64,000 nucleotides of DNA from Clostridium swellfunianum (lineage in GTDB: Bacteria; Bacillota; Clostridia; Clostridiales; Clostridiaceae): NCBI RefSeq assembly GCF_023656515.1, contig NZ_JAMOFV010000006.1, positions 3,704,036-3,768,035 on the forward strand. The letters are read 5' to 3'. The notes under the pieces were generated by a model. That model saw nothing but the letters and a program-made list of their open reading frames with translations, was not told the origin of the DNA and did not search any database. The number at the start of each line of letters is the position of its first letter. Positions within the stretch are counted from its first letter, which is position 1. The translations under genes and the position numbers were made by a program. Positions 52,622 through 61,294 of the stretch are shown in pieces.

Positions 52622-53434
52622 GTGAAAAAACATAACGCATTAAAGATTGTAGCAGCATACGCAGTATTAAGTTTAATTTGGTTAGCGATATCCAATAAGG
52701 TATTAGGTTTTCTTTCTAATGATATGGAAGGAATATTGATTCTTGATCAGTACAGAGGATATTTTTATGTTGCGATGTCCATTACACTTCTATATTTTGC
52801 AATAAATGATATGGAAATAAAACACATAAATAAAATAACAACCTTGAAATCTAAAAATACAGTGCTAAAGCAAGAAATGGATAGTCTCAGGATGAAGCTT
52901 GATTTTAATGATCATGCAAATAGAAGACTGGAAGGATACGCCAATACTGATGAGCTTACAAGGGTTTACAACAGAAGAAAGGGCTTGGAGCTTATAAGGG
53001 AACAGATGAGTCAAGTATCAGCTCTTAAAAAATCAATGCTTATTGCATTCATAGACATTGATAATTTAAAAATGATAAATGATAAGTTTGGACATATTGA
53101 AGGCGATATACTTTTAACATCCTTAGCTAAGATACTAAAAGATTCTTTAGCTAGAAGAGATATAATTTGCAGATATGGAGGAGACGAATTCTTAGTTGTA
53201 CTTCCAGGAGCCTGCATGAATGATATGCAAGGAATAAAAGCTCGATTGGAGGCTGCTATATCTAAGCATAATACACATAGTTCTAAAAGCTATGCCATAA
53301 ATATAAGCATGGGTTTTTCAGAGTACAATATTAAAAACTGCAAGCATCTTGAAGAACTTATTCAGGAAGCCGATGATGAAATGTACATAAGCAAGAGAGC
53401 AAAAAAACTACACTATATTAGTAATTTTAGATAA
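52622..53434 (+). CDS. Diguanylate cyclase (GGDEF)
   Basis: 270 residues. Two N-terminal membrane helices (7-30 and 46-63) with a short loop between, a coiled coil (76-100), then GGDEF. It makes c-di-GMP from two GTP. Active site RYGGDEF at 184-190 and metal-binding FIDIDNLKMINDKFGH are intact. The inhibitory I-site R-x-x-D is degenerate: D180 is right but the arginine is A177. No PilZ or EAL gene is nearby. GTG 52622 has GGGAGGAAG upstream; a strong terminator follows. Confidence 0.92.
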   Translation: MKKHNALKIVAAYAVLSLIWLAISNKVLGFLSNDMEGILILDQYRGYFYVAMSITLLYFAINDMEIKHINKITTLKSKNTVLKQEMDSLRMKLDFNDHANRRLEGYANTDELTRVYNRRKGLELIREQMSQVSALKKSMLIAFIDIDNLKMINDKFGHIEGDILLTSLAKILKDSLARRDIICRYGGDEFLVVLPGACMNDMQGIKARLEAAISKHNTHSSKSYAINISMGFSEYNIKNCKHLEELIQEADDEMYISKRAKKLHYISNFR

Positions 53435-53451
53435 TAGTACAAGCTTGAATT

Positions 53452-53488
53452 AAAACAAGAGCAGGGTAAATCCCTGCTCTTGTTTTTT
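53452..53488 (+). terminator. Rho-independent terminator
   Basis: AAAACAAGAGCAGGG and CCCTGCTCTTGTTTT form a perfect 15-bp stem with a T run. Confidence 0.9.
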
Positions 53489-53723
53489 GTTGATGTTTAT
53501 AGGTAAATGTTTAATTTACAAAATAGAAACATCTATAAGGTTGATACAAAATTAGGTTTATGGTACTATAACAATGAGCAAAATTGAAATTTTTAAAGAA
53601 AAACACATGTAGTAAACAATAAGTTGAATAAACGTCTATTAATGAAGTAATTTTAGCTTTTTTGATGAAATTTGAGACTTTTAATAAGCTTTTAAAAAAT
53701 ATAGGAAAGGAAGTGAAGTAGAT

Positions 53724-55217
53724 ATGAATATATTTACTCAAAAATTAAAGGAGGTTTTATCATCAGTACTTCCAATTACTATTATTGTGCTGATATTAAA
53801 CTTTACCATTTCGCCGCTTGCTACTCCACTTATAATCAGATTTATTATTGGTACAGTAATGATTATTTTTGGGCTATCTATTTTTCTAATTGGAGTTGAT
53901 ATTGGTGTTACTCCACTTGGGAATCTTTTAGGTTCCAGTCTTACTAAATCAAATAAGTTATGGATAATATCTGTTGCAGGTATCATTCTTGGATTTTTCA
54001 TTTCAATAGCAGAGCCAGGGCTGCTTGTGCTGGCTAAACAGGTTTCTTTAGTAACCTTAGGTGGAATATCAAGTATGAGCATTCTCATAGTGGTGTCTGT
54101 AGGTTTAGCAATAATGGTTGCCTTAGGCTTTATAAGGGTAGTTTATAATGTTCCTTTGTACAAAGTTTTAACCGTATTATATTTTCTAGTTTTTATTTTA
54201 GCTTTATTTACTTCATCAGAGTTTTTAGCAATAGCTTTTGATGCATCTGGCGCTACTACAGGTGTGCTAGCGGTACCTTTCATCCTTGCCCTCTCTATGG
54301 GTATATCTGCTTTAAAAAAAGATAGTAAGTCTTCTGAAAAAGATAGCTTTGGTTTGGTTTCTATAGCATCAGTTGGTGCTATAATGTCCGTAATGATTCT
54401 GAACTTATTTTCAAAAAACAGCAGCTTTTCTAACAGTCTTCGATTTGACCTTTCTCAATCAAATTCGATTATAGAACCTTTTATAAGTATAATTCCCAGC
54501 GTTGCAACTGAAAGTTTTATCGCTATTTCTCCGCTGCTTATAATTTTCTTGGTTTGCCAAAAGGCAGCATTTAAATTAGAAAAAAGGGCTTTTAAAAGGA
54601 TTTTAAAAGGTTTTGTATATACCTTTGCAGGCCTTCTCATATTCTTGGTTGGAGTCAATGCTGGATTTATGGATGTTGGAAGCATTATTGGGTATAATCT
54701 TGCTTCTTTAGATAACAAATGGTATGTTATAGTCATTGGATTTGTTATTGGATTGGTGACTATATTAGCGGAACCTGCTGTCTATGTATTAACACATCAA
54801 ATAGAAGATGTAACAAGCGGGTATGTTAAAAGAAAGGCAGTATTAATTCCGCTTTCTATTGGGGTTGGATTTGCAGTAGCACTATCGGTTATAAGAATTA
54901 TTGTGCCAGAAATTCAACTGTGGCATTATCTTTTGCCAGGCTATATAATCTCAATTATAATGAGCTTTTTTGTTCCTAAACTCTTTGTTGGTATTGCTTT
55001 TGATGCAGGCGGGGTTGCTACAGGACCAATGACTGCAACCTTTATACTTGCTTTTACTCAGGGGATTGCAGAAAAGATAGAATGGGCTAGTGTTTTAAGA
55101 GATGGATTCGGAATGATTTCCATGGTAGCGCTTACCCCAATAATCACCTTGCAAATACTAGGGCTCATATTTAAAATAAAATCCAAAAAGGGAGGCATAG
55201 AACAAGATGCTAGGTAG
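53724..55217 (+). CDS. DUF1538 two-repeat membrane transporter-like protein
   Basis: 497 residues with two homologous halves. The first has FLIGVDIGVTPLGNLLGSSL, ISIAEPGLLVLAKQV and AIAFDASGATTGVLAVPFIL; the second FLVGVNAGFMDVGSIIGYNL, TILAEPAVYVLTHQI and GIAFDAGGVATGPMTATFIL. The repeated AEP and FDAxGxxTG motifs suggest an internal-repeat channel or ion transporter; the substrate is unknown. Its last 11 bases overlap the next gene, which encodes a double PII protein, so it is likely regulated by nucleotide or metabolite binding. Confidence 0.88.
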   Translation: MNIFTQKLKEVLSSVLPITIIVLILNFTISPLATPLIIRFIIGTVMIIFGLSIFLIGVDIGVTPLGNLLGSSLTKSNKLWIISVAGIILGFFISIAEPGLLVLAKQVSLVTLGGISSMSILIVVSVGLAIMVALGFIRVVYNVPLYKVLTVLYFLVFILALFTSSEFLAIAFDASGATTGVLAVPFILALSMGISALKKDSKSSEKDSFGLVSIASVGAIMSVMILNLFSKNSSFSNSLRFDLSQSNSIIEPFISIIPSVATESFIAISPLLIIFLVCQKAAFKLEKRAFKRILKGFVYTFAGLLIFLVGVNAGFMDVGSIIGYNLASLDNKWYVIVIGFVIGLVTILAEPAVYVLTHQIEDVTSGYVKRKAVLIPLSIGVGFAVALSVIRIIVPEIQLWHYLLPGYIISIIMSFFVPKLFVGIAFDAGGVATGPMTATFILAFTQGIAEKIEWASVLRDGFGMISMVALTPIITLQILGLIFKIKSKKGGIEQDAR

Positions 55218-55872
55218 TTCTTTAGGTAAAGAATTTGAATTGCTCTGTGTAATTGTAAATTTCGGACTTGGAAGCGATGTTTTAAAATATTCAAAACAAC
55301 ATGGAATAACGGGAGGTACTATTTTTTTAGGAAAAGGAACTATTAAAAATACCTTTCTGGAATTTTTAGATATAGCAGAGACTAGAAAAGAAGTTGTTCT
55401 AATGGCAGCAGAAGCAGATACATCTCATGCTGTCCTGGAGGAGCTTAATAAGAAGTATAAATTTAATAAACCGCATCACGGCATTGCTTTTACTACTTCT
55501 ATTATGAGTATATTGGGAACTAAAAGATGCTCGTGCAAAGATGACAAAGAAAGCAGAGGTGGAGAAAGTAAAATGTATAATCTTGTTATGGCAATTGTAG
55601 ATAGAGGCAGGGCTCAAGCTGTAATTGATGCTGCAACTAAGGCAGGTTCTAGAGGAGGAACTATAATCAACGGAAGAGGCTCTGGAGTCCATGAAACCAG
55701 CAAGCTATTTTCTATGGAAATAGAACCTGAAAAAGAGATTGTGCTGATAATATGTGAAAAGCAAATGACTGAAGCAATCTCTACTTCTATTAATGACCAG
55801 CTAAAAATGAACGAGCCAGGTAATGGAATCATTTTTGTTCAAGATATAAATAAAACCTATGGATTATACTAA
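55207..55872 (+). CDS. Tandem double PII-like signal protein
   Basis: 221 residues made of two ferredoxin-like PII-type domains. Domain 1 (about 8-110) reads FELLCVIVNFGLGSDVLKYS, ITGGTIFLGKGTIKN and HHGIAFT; domain 2 (about 122-218) has MYNLVMAIVDRGRAQAVIDA, GSRGGTIINGRGSG and PGNGIIFVQDI. The T-loop position in domain 2 is GSGVHETSKLF. A linker with CSC and KDDKESRGGES joins them. PII proteins bind ATP, ADP or 2-oxoglutarate, usually as trimers of one-domain chains; a fused pair is unusual. ATG 55207 lies inside the end of DUF1538 and has GGGAGGC upstream. Confidence 0.85.
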   Translation: MLGSSLGKEFELLCVIVNFGLGSDVLKYSKQHGITGGTIFLGKGTIKNTFLEFLDIAETRKEVVLMAAEADTSHAVLEELNKKYKFNKPHHGIAFTTSIMSILGTKRCSCKDDKESRGGESKMYNLVMAIVDRGRAQAVIDAATKAGSRGGTIINGRGSGVHETSKLFSMEIEPEKEIVLIICEKQMTEAISTSINDQLKMNEPGNGIIFVQDINKTYGLY

Positions 55873-55890
55873 TGATAATTTAAACGCTTA

Positions 55891-55919
55891 TTGACAGGAC
55901 ATTTTTATCGTGATAGTAT
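55891..55919 (+). promoter_or_regulatory. Promoter of the rib operon
   Basis: TTGACA (55891-55896), 17-bp spacer, TAGTAT (55914-55919), about 22 bp upstream of the FMN riboswitch. Confidence 0.75.
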
Positions 55920-55940
55920 GAACATGTAAAAATTGAATAA

Positions 55941-56046
55941 ATCTTCAGGGCAGGGTGTAATTCCCTACCGGCGGTATAGCCCGCGAGCCGTAAGGCAGAT
56001 TCGGTGAGACTCCGAGGCCGACAGTAAAGTCTGGATGGAAGAAGAT
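55941..56046 (+). promoter_or_regulatory. FMN riboswitch (RFN element)
   Basis: The P1 stem is ATCTTC (55941-55946) with GAAGAT (56041-56046). CAGGGCAGGGTGTAATTCCC, TACCGGCGGTATAGCCCGCG, GCCGTAAGGCAGATTCGGTG and CCGACAGTAAAGTCTGGATG in order are the conserved RFN core. Binding of FMN causes termination at the hairpin at 56127, lowering ribDEBAH expression. Confidence 0.97.
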
Positions 56047-56126
56047 GTGTAGTATATTCTTGATACATAAGTGTATGGTTTTTTAGCCATATTATTTATA
56101 ATCAGGATATTTTGCGGATTTTAACG

Positions 56127-56154
56127 CCCTGGGAAATATTTCTCAGGGTTTTTT
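56127..56154 (+). terminator. Riboswitch terminator
   Basis: CCCTGGGAAATA and TTTCTCAGGG pair, followed by a T run. It is 80 bases after the RFN aptamer and 31 before ribD. Confidence 0.85.
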
Positions 56155-56185
56155 GTTTCATGTAGAAATTGATTGGAGTGATAGT

Positions 56186-57286
56186 ATGGATATAAAGTAC
56201 ATGCAAAGAGCTCTTGAATTAGCTAAAAAAGGAGCAGGTTATACAAATCCTAACCCTCTAGTAGGTGCTGTCATAGTTAAAAACGGCAGGATAATTGGTG
56301 AAGGCTATCATAAGGTTTATGGAAGCCATCATGCTGAGGTAAATGCCTTTTTAAATGCTGCGGAGGATGTTAGAGATGCAACTATGTATGTAACTCTTGA
56401 GCCCTGCTCTCATTATGGCAAGACTCCACCCTGCGCAAAGGTAATTGTGGAAAAAGGAATAAAAAAGGTAGTTGTAGGCTTGAAGGATCCTAATCCCTTG
56501 GTAGCCGGACAAGGAATCAAGATTCTTGAAGATGCAGGAATAGAAGTAGTTACTGGAGTTCTTGAGGAAGAAGGAAGAAAGCTGAATGAAATTTTTCTAA
56601 AATACATAACAACAAAGCTTCCCTTCTGCATAATGAAAACTGCCATGACACTTGACGGCAAGATTGCTACTTATACAAATGCTTCAAAGTGGATTACAGG
56701 AGAGCTTTCCAGAAGGTATGTTCATGAACTAAGACATAGGGTGGCAGGAATAATGGTAGGCATAGGCACAGTGCTTATAGATGATCCATCACTAACAACC
56801 AGATTAGAGAATGAAGGTGGAAGTGATCCTATAAGAATAATTGTAGACAGCAGCGCAAGAATACCCCTTGAAGCAAAAGTATTAAACCTTAAATCTGAGA
56901 AAAAAACTATTATAGCCGTTACTGAAAAAGCTGATAATGACAAACTGAAAGCTCTTGAGGAAAAGGGAGCAGAGGTTATAAAGACACCTCTAAAAAACGG
57001 CAGGGTAGACTTAGCATTTTTAATGAAAGAACTTGGTCAAAGAAAAATTGACAGCATCCTTTTGGAAGGAGGCAGCGATTTAAATTATTCCGCTCTTGAA
57101 GAAGGGATTGTGGACAAGATAAATGCTTTTATAGCTCCCAAAATAATTGGTGGAAATACAGCTAAGACACCAGTAGGCGGTCAGGGCAAAGCAAGCATGC
57201 AAGAGGCAATAAACCTTAAGCATATAGATATTCTTCGGTTTGGAGAGGACATAATGGTAGAAGGATATATAGAGAAGGAGAGCTGA
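56186..57286 (+). CDS. ribD: Bifunctional riboflavin deaminase/reductase RibD
   Basis: 366 residues. The N-terminal deaminase domain (1-145) has zinc ligands H49 (HHAEVNA) with E51, and C74/C83 (PCSHYGKTPPC). The C-terminal reductase (148-366) begins LPFCIMKTAMTLDGKIAT and has ITGELSRRYVHELRH, LIDDPSLTTR, LLEGGSDLNYSAL. It makes the 5-amino-6-ribitylamino-uracil phosphate precursor. The ORF opens at 56153, but ATG 56186 has GGAGTG upstream and the domain begins there. It is the first rib gene after the FMN switch. Confidence 0.95.
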   Translation: MDIKYMQRALELAKKGAGYTNPNPLVGAVIVKNGRIIGEGYHKVYGSHHAEVNAFLNAAEDVRDATMYVTLEPCSHYGKTPPCAKVIVEKGIKKVVVGLKDPNPLVAGQGIKILEDAGIEVVTGVLEEEGRKLNEIFLKYITTKLPFCIMKTAMTLDGKIATYTNASKWITGELSRRYVHELRHRVAGIMVGIGTVLIDDPSLTTRLENEGGSDPIRIIVDSSARIPLEAKVLNLKSEKKTIIAVTEKADNDKLKALEEKGAEVIKTPLKNGRVDLAFLMKELGQRKIDSILLEGGSDLNYSALEEGIVDKINAFIAPKIIGGNTAKTPVGGQGKASMQEAINLKHIDILRFGEDIMVEGYIEKES

Positions 57287-57292
57287 TTTTTA

Positions 57293-57943
57293 ATGTTTAC
57301 AGGATTAGTAGAGGAAATAGGCAGAGTTGAGTCTGTTATCAAAGCTGCAAAATCAGCCAGGATAAATATAAAAGCTAAAAGGGTTTTGGAGGGTGTAAAG
57401 CTTGGAGATAGCATCTGCACTAACGGCGTGTGTCTAACAGTTACCTCCTTTGACACCGGCAGATTTAGCGTAGATGTAATGGCAGAGACCATGAGGCTAA
57501 GCAATTTACAGGGACTTTCACCTGGCGATGAGGTTAATCTTGAAAGAGCCTTAAGAGTAGGAGACAGACTAGGTGGACATATGCTAAGCGGGCATATCGA
57601 TGGAATTGGTACTATTGAAGGTTATGAGCAGGAAGACAATGCAGTGTGGATTACTGTTTCAGCTTCTTCTGATATTTTAAAATATATTGTCCAAAAGGGA
57701 TCTATTGCCATTGATGGAGTAAGCCTTACGGTGGCCTATGTAGATGATTCAGTATTTAAAGTTTCTATTATTCCGCATACTAAGGATATTACTACGCTGC
57801 TTCATAAGAAGGTTAATGATGAGGTAAATCTTGAGTGCGATATGATAGGGAAATATATTGAAAAATTCCTTGGAGTTAAAGAACAAGCACCTGTTAAAAA
57901 GGGTATAGATTATAACTTTTTAAGTGAAAATGGATTTGCATAA
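57293..57943 (+). CDS. ribE: Riboflavin synthase alpha chain
   Basis: 216 residues, two homologous barrels. The first begins MFTGLVEEIGRVESV with CTNGVCLTV; the second has GGHMLSGHIDGIGTI and IAIDGVSLTVAYV. The enzyme dismutates two 6,7-dimethyl-8-ribityllumazines to riboflavin. It starts seven bases after ribD and precedes ribBA by 20 bp. Confidence 0.95.
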   Translation: MFTGLVEEIGRVESVIKAAKSARINIKAKRVLEGVKLGDSICTNGVCLTVTSFDTGRFSVDVMAETMRLSNLQGLSPGDEVNLERALRVGDRLGGHMLSGHIDGIGTIEGYEQEDNAVWITVSASSDILKYIVQKGSIAIDGVSLTVAYVDDSVFKVSIIPHTKDITTLLHKKVNDEVNLECDMIGKYIEKFLGVKEQAPVKKGIDYNFLSENGFA

Positions 57944-57963
57944 AAGTAAAAGGAGGATAAAAA

Positions 57964-59187
57964 ATGTATTCATTCAATACAATTAATGAAGCTCTTGAAG
58001 ATATAAAAGCAGGAAAGATTGTAGTGGTGGTAGACGACGAAGACAGAGAAAATGAAGGTGACCTTCTGATGGCCGCAGAAAAAGTAACTCCGGAAGCTAT
58101 AAATTTTATGGCTAAGTATGGCAGAGGGCTTATCTGCATGCCTGTTGCAGGTGAAAGATTAAGGGAATTAAACATTCTTCCTATGGTGGCTGAAAATACA
58201 GATTCCCATAAAACAGCTTTTACTGTATCAATAGATGGAATTGAAACAACTACAGGTATATCAGCTTATGAAAGAGCTGCAACCATATCGAAGGTTCTTA
58301 ATCAAAATTCAACATCACAAGACTTCAAAAGACCTGGTCATATATTTCCTCTGGAACCTAAGGAAGGTGGAGTTTTAAAGAGAGCAGGTCATACGGAAGC
58401 AGCAGTAGATTTGGCGAGAATGGCTGGTCTATATCCTGCAGGGGTAATATGCGAAATTATGAATGAAGATGGCACTATGGCGAGGGTTCCACACCTTATG
58501 GAGTATGTAAAGGAACATAATCTAAAAATAATTACAATTGCAGATCTTATTTCTTATAGAAGAGGAAATGAAACCTATGTAAAGAGAGTAACAGAAGCAA
58601 AGATGCCTACAAAATATGGTGAATTTAAGATGGTAGGCTATGAAAACACCTTAAATGGTGAACACCATGTTGCTTTGGTAAAAGGAGATGTTTCAGACGG
58701 TGAACCTGTGCTTATAAGAGTTCACTCTGAGTGTCTTACAGGTGATGCCTTTGGTTCCTTAAGATGTGACTGTGGTGAGCAGTTTGCAGCAGCCATGAAA
58801 AGAATAGAAGAAGAAGGACGAGGAATACTTCTTTATATGAGACAGGAGGGCAGAGGCATAGGGCTTATAAATAAGATAAAGGCTTATGCGTTACAGGATC
58901 AAGGAATGGATACAGTTGAAGCTAATCTAGCTTTAGGCTTCCCAGCAGACCTTAGAGACTATGGAATTGGAGCTCAGATACTTTCTGACCTTGGTGTAAA
59001 AAAGGTAAGGCTTATGACAAATAATCCAAAGAAAATTGCTGGACTTACAGGCTATGGTATAGAAATAGTTGATAGAGTGCCAATTCAAATGAATCACAAT
59101 GAAAGAAATGAGTATTATTTAAAAACCAAGAAGCAGAAGCTTGGACATATGTTGAGCTTTAGTGAGAATAATAAAATAAAATTATAA
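57964..59187 (+). CDS. ribBA: Bifunctional DHBP synthase / GTP cyclohydrolase II
   Basis: 407 residues. Domain RibB (1-200) has [25 protein letters not shown] and [13 protein letters not shown]; domain RibA (205-407) has [20 protein letters not shown] (zinc cysteines), [20 protein letters not shown] and [11 protein letters not shown]. They make the four-carbon and pyrimidine precursors of riboflavin. AGGAGG precedes ATG 57964. A 118-bp gap with a small hairpin separates it from ribH. Confidence 0.96.
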   Translation: MYSFNTINEALEDIKAGKIVVVVDDEDRENEGDLLMAAEKVTPEAINFMAKYGRGLICMPVAGERLRELNILPMVAENTDSHKTAFTVSIDGIETTTGISAYERAATISKVLNQNSTSQDFKRPGHIFPLEPKEGGVLKRAGHTEAAVDLARMAGLYPAGVICEIMNEDGTMARVPHLMEYVKEHNLKIITIADLISYRRGNETYVKRVTEAKMPTKYGEFKMVGYENTLNGEHHVALVKGDVSDGEPVLIRVHSECLTGDAFGSLRCDCGEQFAAAMKRIEEEGRGILLYMRQEGRGIGLINKIKAYALQDQGMDTVEANLALGFPADLRDYGIGAQILSDLGVKKVRLMTNNPKKIAGLTGYGIEIVDRVPIQMNHNERNEYYLKTKKQKLGHMLSFSENNKIKL

Positions 59188-59305
59188 ATATAATCATGAG
59201 CCAAAGCAAAGGTATTAAAAGTCTAAATGCTTTTAACAAGTAGTTTGCCAGTGCAAGTGTGCACGACTTAACTACCCAGCGTTTTGAGTGAAGGGAGAAA
59301 GAAAA

Positions 59306-59767
59306 ATGAAAATGTATGAAGGAAATTTAATAGCACAAGAATTAAAATTTGGAATCATAGTAGGCAGATTTAATGAATTTATAGGCGGCAAGCTTTTATC
59401 AGGTGCATTAGATGCCTTAAAGAGACATGGAGTAGAGGAAAGCGAGATTGAAATTGCATGGGTTCCAGGAGCTTTTGAAATACCTCTTGCAGCAAAGAAA
59501 ATGGCTAAAACAAACAAGTATGATGCAGTTATTTGCCTTGGAGCTGTAATAAGAGGTTCAACACCACACTTTGAGTATGTATCTAGCGAGGTGTCAAAGG
59601 GGGTTGCCAATGTATCTCTAGAAACTGAGATACCGGTTATATTTGGAGTATTGACAACAGATACAATTGAGCAGGCTATAGAGAGAGCCGGTACAAAAGC
59701 AGGAAATAAGGGCTACGATGCAGCAGTTACAGCTATCGAAATGGCTAACCTGCTAAAGCAGTTCTAA
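59306..59767 (+). CDS. ribH: 6,7-dimethyl-8-ribityllumazine synthase
   Basis: 153 residues. [59 protein letters not shown] and [20 protein letters not shown] mark the lumazine synthase fold that assembles into icosahedra or pentamers. It condenses the products of RibA/D and RibB. ATG 59306 has GAAGGGAG eight bases upstream; a GTG at 59288 is too early. It ends the operon. Confidence 0.95.
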   Translation: MKMYEGNLIAQELKFGIIVGRFNEFIGGKLLSGALDALKRHGVEESEIEIAWVPGAFEIPLAAKKMAKTNKYDAVICLGAVIRGSTPHFEYVSSEVSKGVANVSLETEIPVIFGVLTTDTIEQAIERAGTKAGNKGYDAAVTAIEMANLLKQF

Positions 59768-59839
59768 TACCAGAATGCTTTAAGGTTGATTTGACAAGCA
59801 ATGTAATAGAGCTAAAAAATAATTTATAAGTTCATGTTA

Positions 59840-59878
59840 AAAAGCTGTAGGGTAAATTAATTTCTCTACAGCTTTTTT
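59840..59878 (+). terminator. Rho-independent terminator after ribH
   Basis: AAAGCTGTAG and CTACAGCTTT pair around GGTAAATTAATTTCT, then a T run. It abuts the third CTCGCAG element. Confidence 0.85.
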
Positions 59879-59880
59879 CT

Positions 59881-59963
59881 CTCGCAAAAGAAAAGTTAAC
59901 AATTTAACTTTTTAACAATTTAAGAATTTAACAATTTTTAAATTTAACTTTTTTCTCTGCGAG
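59881..59963. repeat. CTCGCAG stem-loop element, copy 3
   Basis: CTCGCAAAAGAAAAGTTAAC at the left, CTGCGAG at the right, with TTTAAC/TTAAC blocks repeated inside; followed by TACTTTAGGTCTG. It is 83 bp, longer than the others because of extra AATTTAA blocks. Confidence 0.8.
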
Positions 59964-60132
59964 TACTTTAGGTCTGTTTGAAATGCTTATTACACTGCTG
60001 TGCTAAGAGTAAGGATTAAATAAATTTATATTGTAAATTCAGAGTTGGTGACTAATTAGTGTTATGATAAAATAAAACCATGAATAAGTTAATTTTAATT
60101 GAAGGGCTTACAATATGTTGGGAGGCAAATAG

Positions 60133-61128
60133 ATGAAAGTTGTTGATATGCATTGCGATACTATTAGCGTTATTTTAAATGAGCAAAGAAAGGGTAAAAA
60201 TACTAATTTAAGAAGAAATAATCTAAATATAGATATTGAGAAGATGAAACAGGGTGATTATCTGCTTCAAAACTTTGCAATGTTTGTTGATTTTAAAAGA
60301 GCCAATAATCCATTGGAGCAATGTTTGAGTTTGATAGATTGTTTTTATGATGAACTAGAAAAAAATAAAGATTCAATTTCCTTAGCATTAAATTATGAGG
60401 ATATTATAAAAAATCAGAAGGAAGGAAAAATCTCTGCAGTACTAACTATTGAAGAGGGTGGAGTTGTTTGTTCCTCTCTGGCATGTTTAAGAATGCTTTA
60501 TAAGCTTGGGGTAAGATTGATAACCTTAACTTGGAATTATCCTAACTGCATTGGCTTTCCTAATTTTAATATGGACAACTGTGACATGCCTGATGCACAC
60601 CTAGCAAATACAAAGGAGGGCTTAACCCCTTTTGGAATAGAACTAGTTCAAGAGATGGAAAGGCTAGGTATGATTATTGACGTTTCACATTTAAGCGATG
60701 CTGGCTTTTATGATGTGTTAAAATACACCACAAAACCATTTGTTGCTAGCCATTCAAATGTCAGAAGTATAGCAAATCATTGCAGAAATATGTCCGATGA
60801 TATGATTTTAGAACTAGCTAAGCGTGGTGGAGTACTTGGTATAAATTTTGCAGGAGATTTTTTAGAAGAATGTGAGCCTGGCATGAAAATTCGTTCAACA
60901 ATAAATAATATGGTTAAGCATATTCGTCATGTTGTGAACTTGGCTGGTATTGACTGCGTTGGCTTGGGCAGTGACTTTGATGGAATTTATCAAAACCTTG
61001 AGATAGACCATGCAGGTAAAATGCCTGAGCTTGAAAAAGCTTTAAGGGCTGCCGGCTTTAGTGAAGAGGACATTGAAAAGATTTTTTATAAGAATGTATT
61101 ACGAGTATATAAAGAGATATTAAAATAA
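60133..61128 (+). CDS. Membrane dipeptidase family M19 (renal-dipeptidase-like)
   Basis: 331 residues. The zinc ligands are recognised in VDMHCDTI (H7, D9), LTIEEGGVV, DVSHLSDAGF and VASHSNVRSI; GLGSDFDGI is the C-terminal signature. The cytosolic enzyme cleaves L,D- or D-amino-acid dipeptides with a free N-terminus. ATG 60133 has GGGAGGC upstream. It is monocistronic with a terminator. Confidence 0.92.
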   Translation: MKVVDMHCDTISVILNEQRKGKNTNLRRNNLNIDIEKMKQGDYLLQNFAMFVDFKRANNPLEQCLSLIDCFYDELEKNKDSISLALNYEDIIKNQKEGKISAVLTIEEGGVVCSSLACLRMLYKLGVRLITLTWNYPNCIGFPNFNMDNCDMPDAHLANTKEGLTPFGIELVQEMERLGMIIDVSHLSDAGFYDVLKYTTKPFVASHSNVRSIANHCRNMSDDMILELAKRGGVLGINFAGDFLEECEPGMKIRSTINNMVKHIRHVVNLAGIDCVGLGSDFDGIYQNLEIDHAGKMPELEKALRAAGFSEEDIEKIFYKNVLRVYKEILK

Positions 61129-61195
61129 ACTTTAGACTTTACTAGTGAAACACTAAAACTTTATTATCCGTTAAAGAGCAGTTAAGTAAGAATTT

Positions 61196-61232
61196 AAAAG
61201 AGCCTATCCTAATATAAAGGATAAGCTCTTTT
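61196..61232. terminator. Bidirectional terminator
   Basis: AAAAGAGCCTATCCT pairs with AAGGATAAGCTCTTTT (one bulge/mismatch), between the convergent dipeptidase and metallo-hydrolase genes. Confidence 0.8.
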
Positions 61233-61294
61233 CTGCTATAAAACCAATCTTCAAGGTAAAAGTATTTTATTAGATGCCTTCTTTATAATCTGAG

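Noticed and set aside
59188-59305. Possible additional regulatory RNA between ribBA and ribH
   Set aside because: Only a short TTAAAAG/CTTTTAA hairpin without a T run and no second FMN aptamer; read as ordinary spacer.
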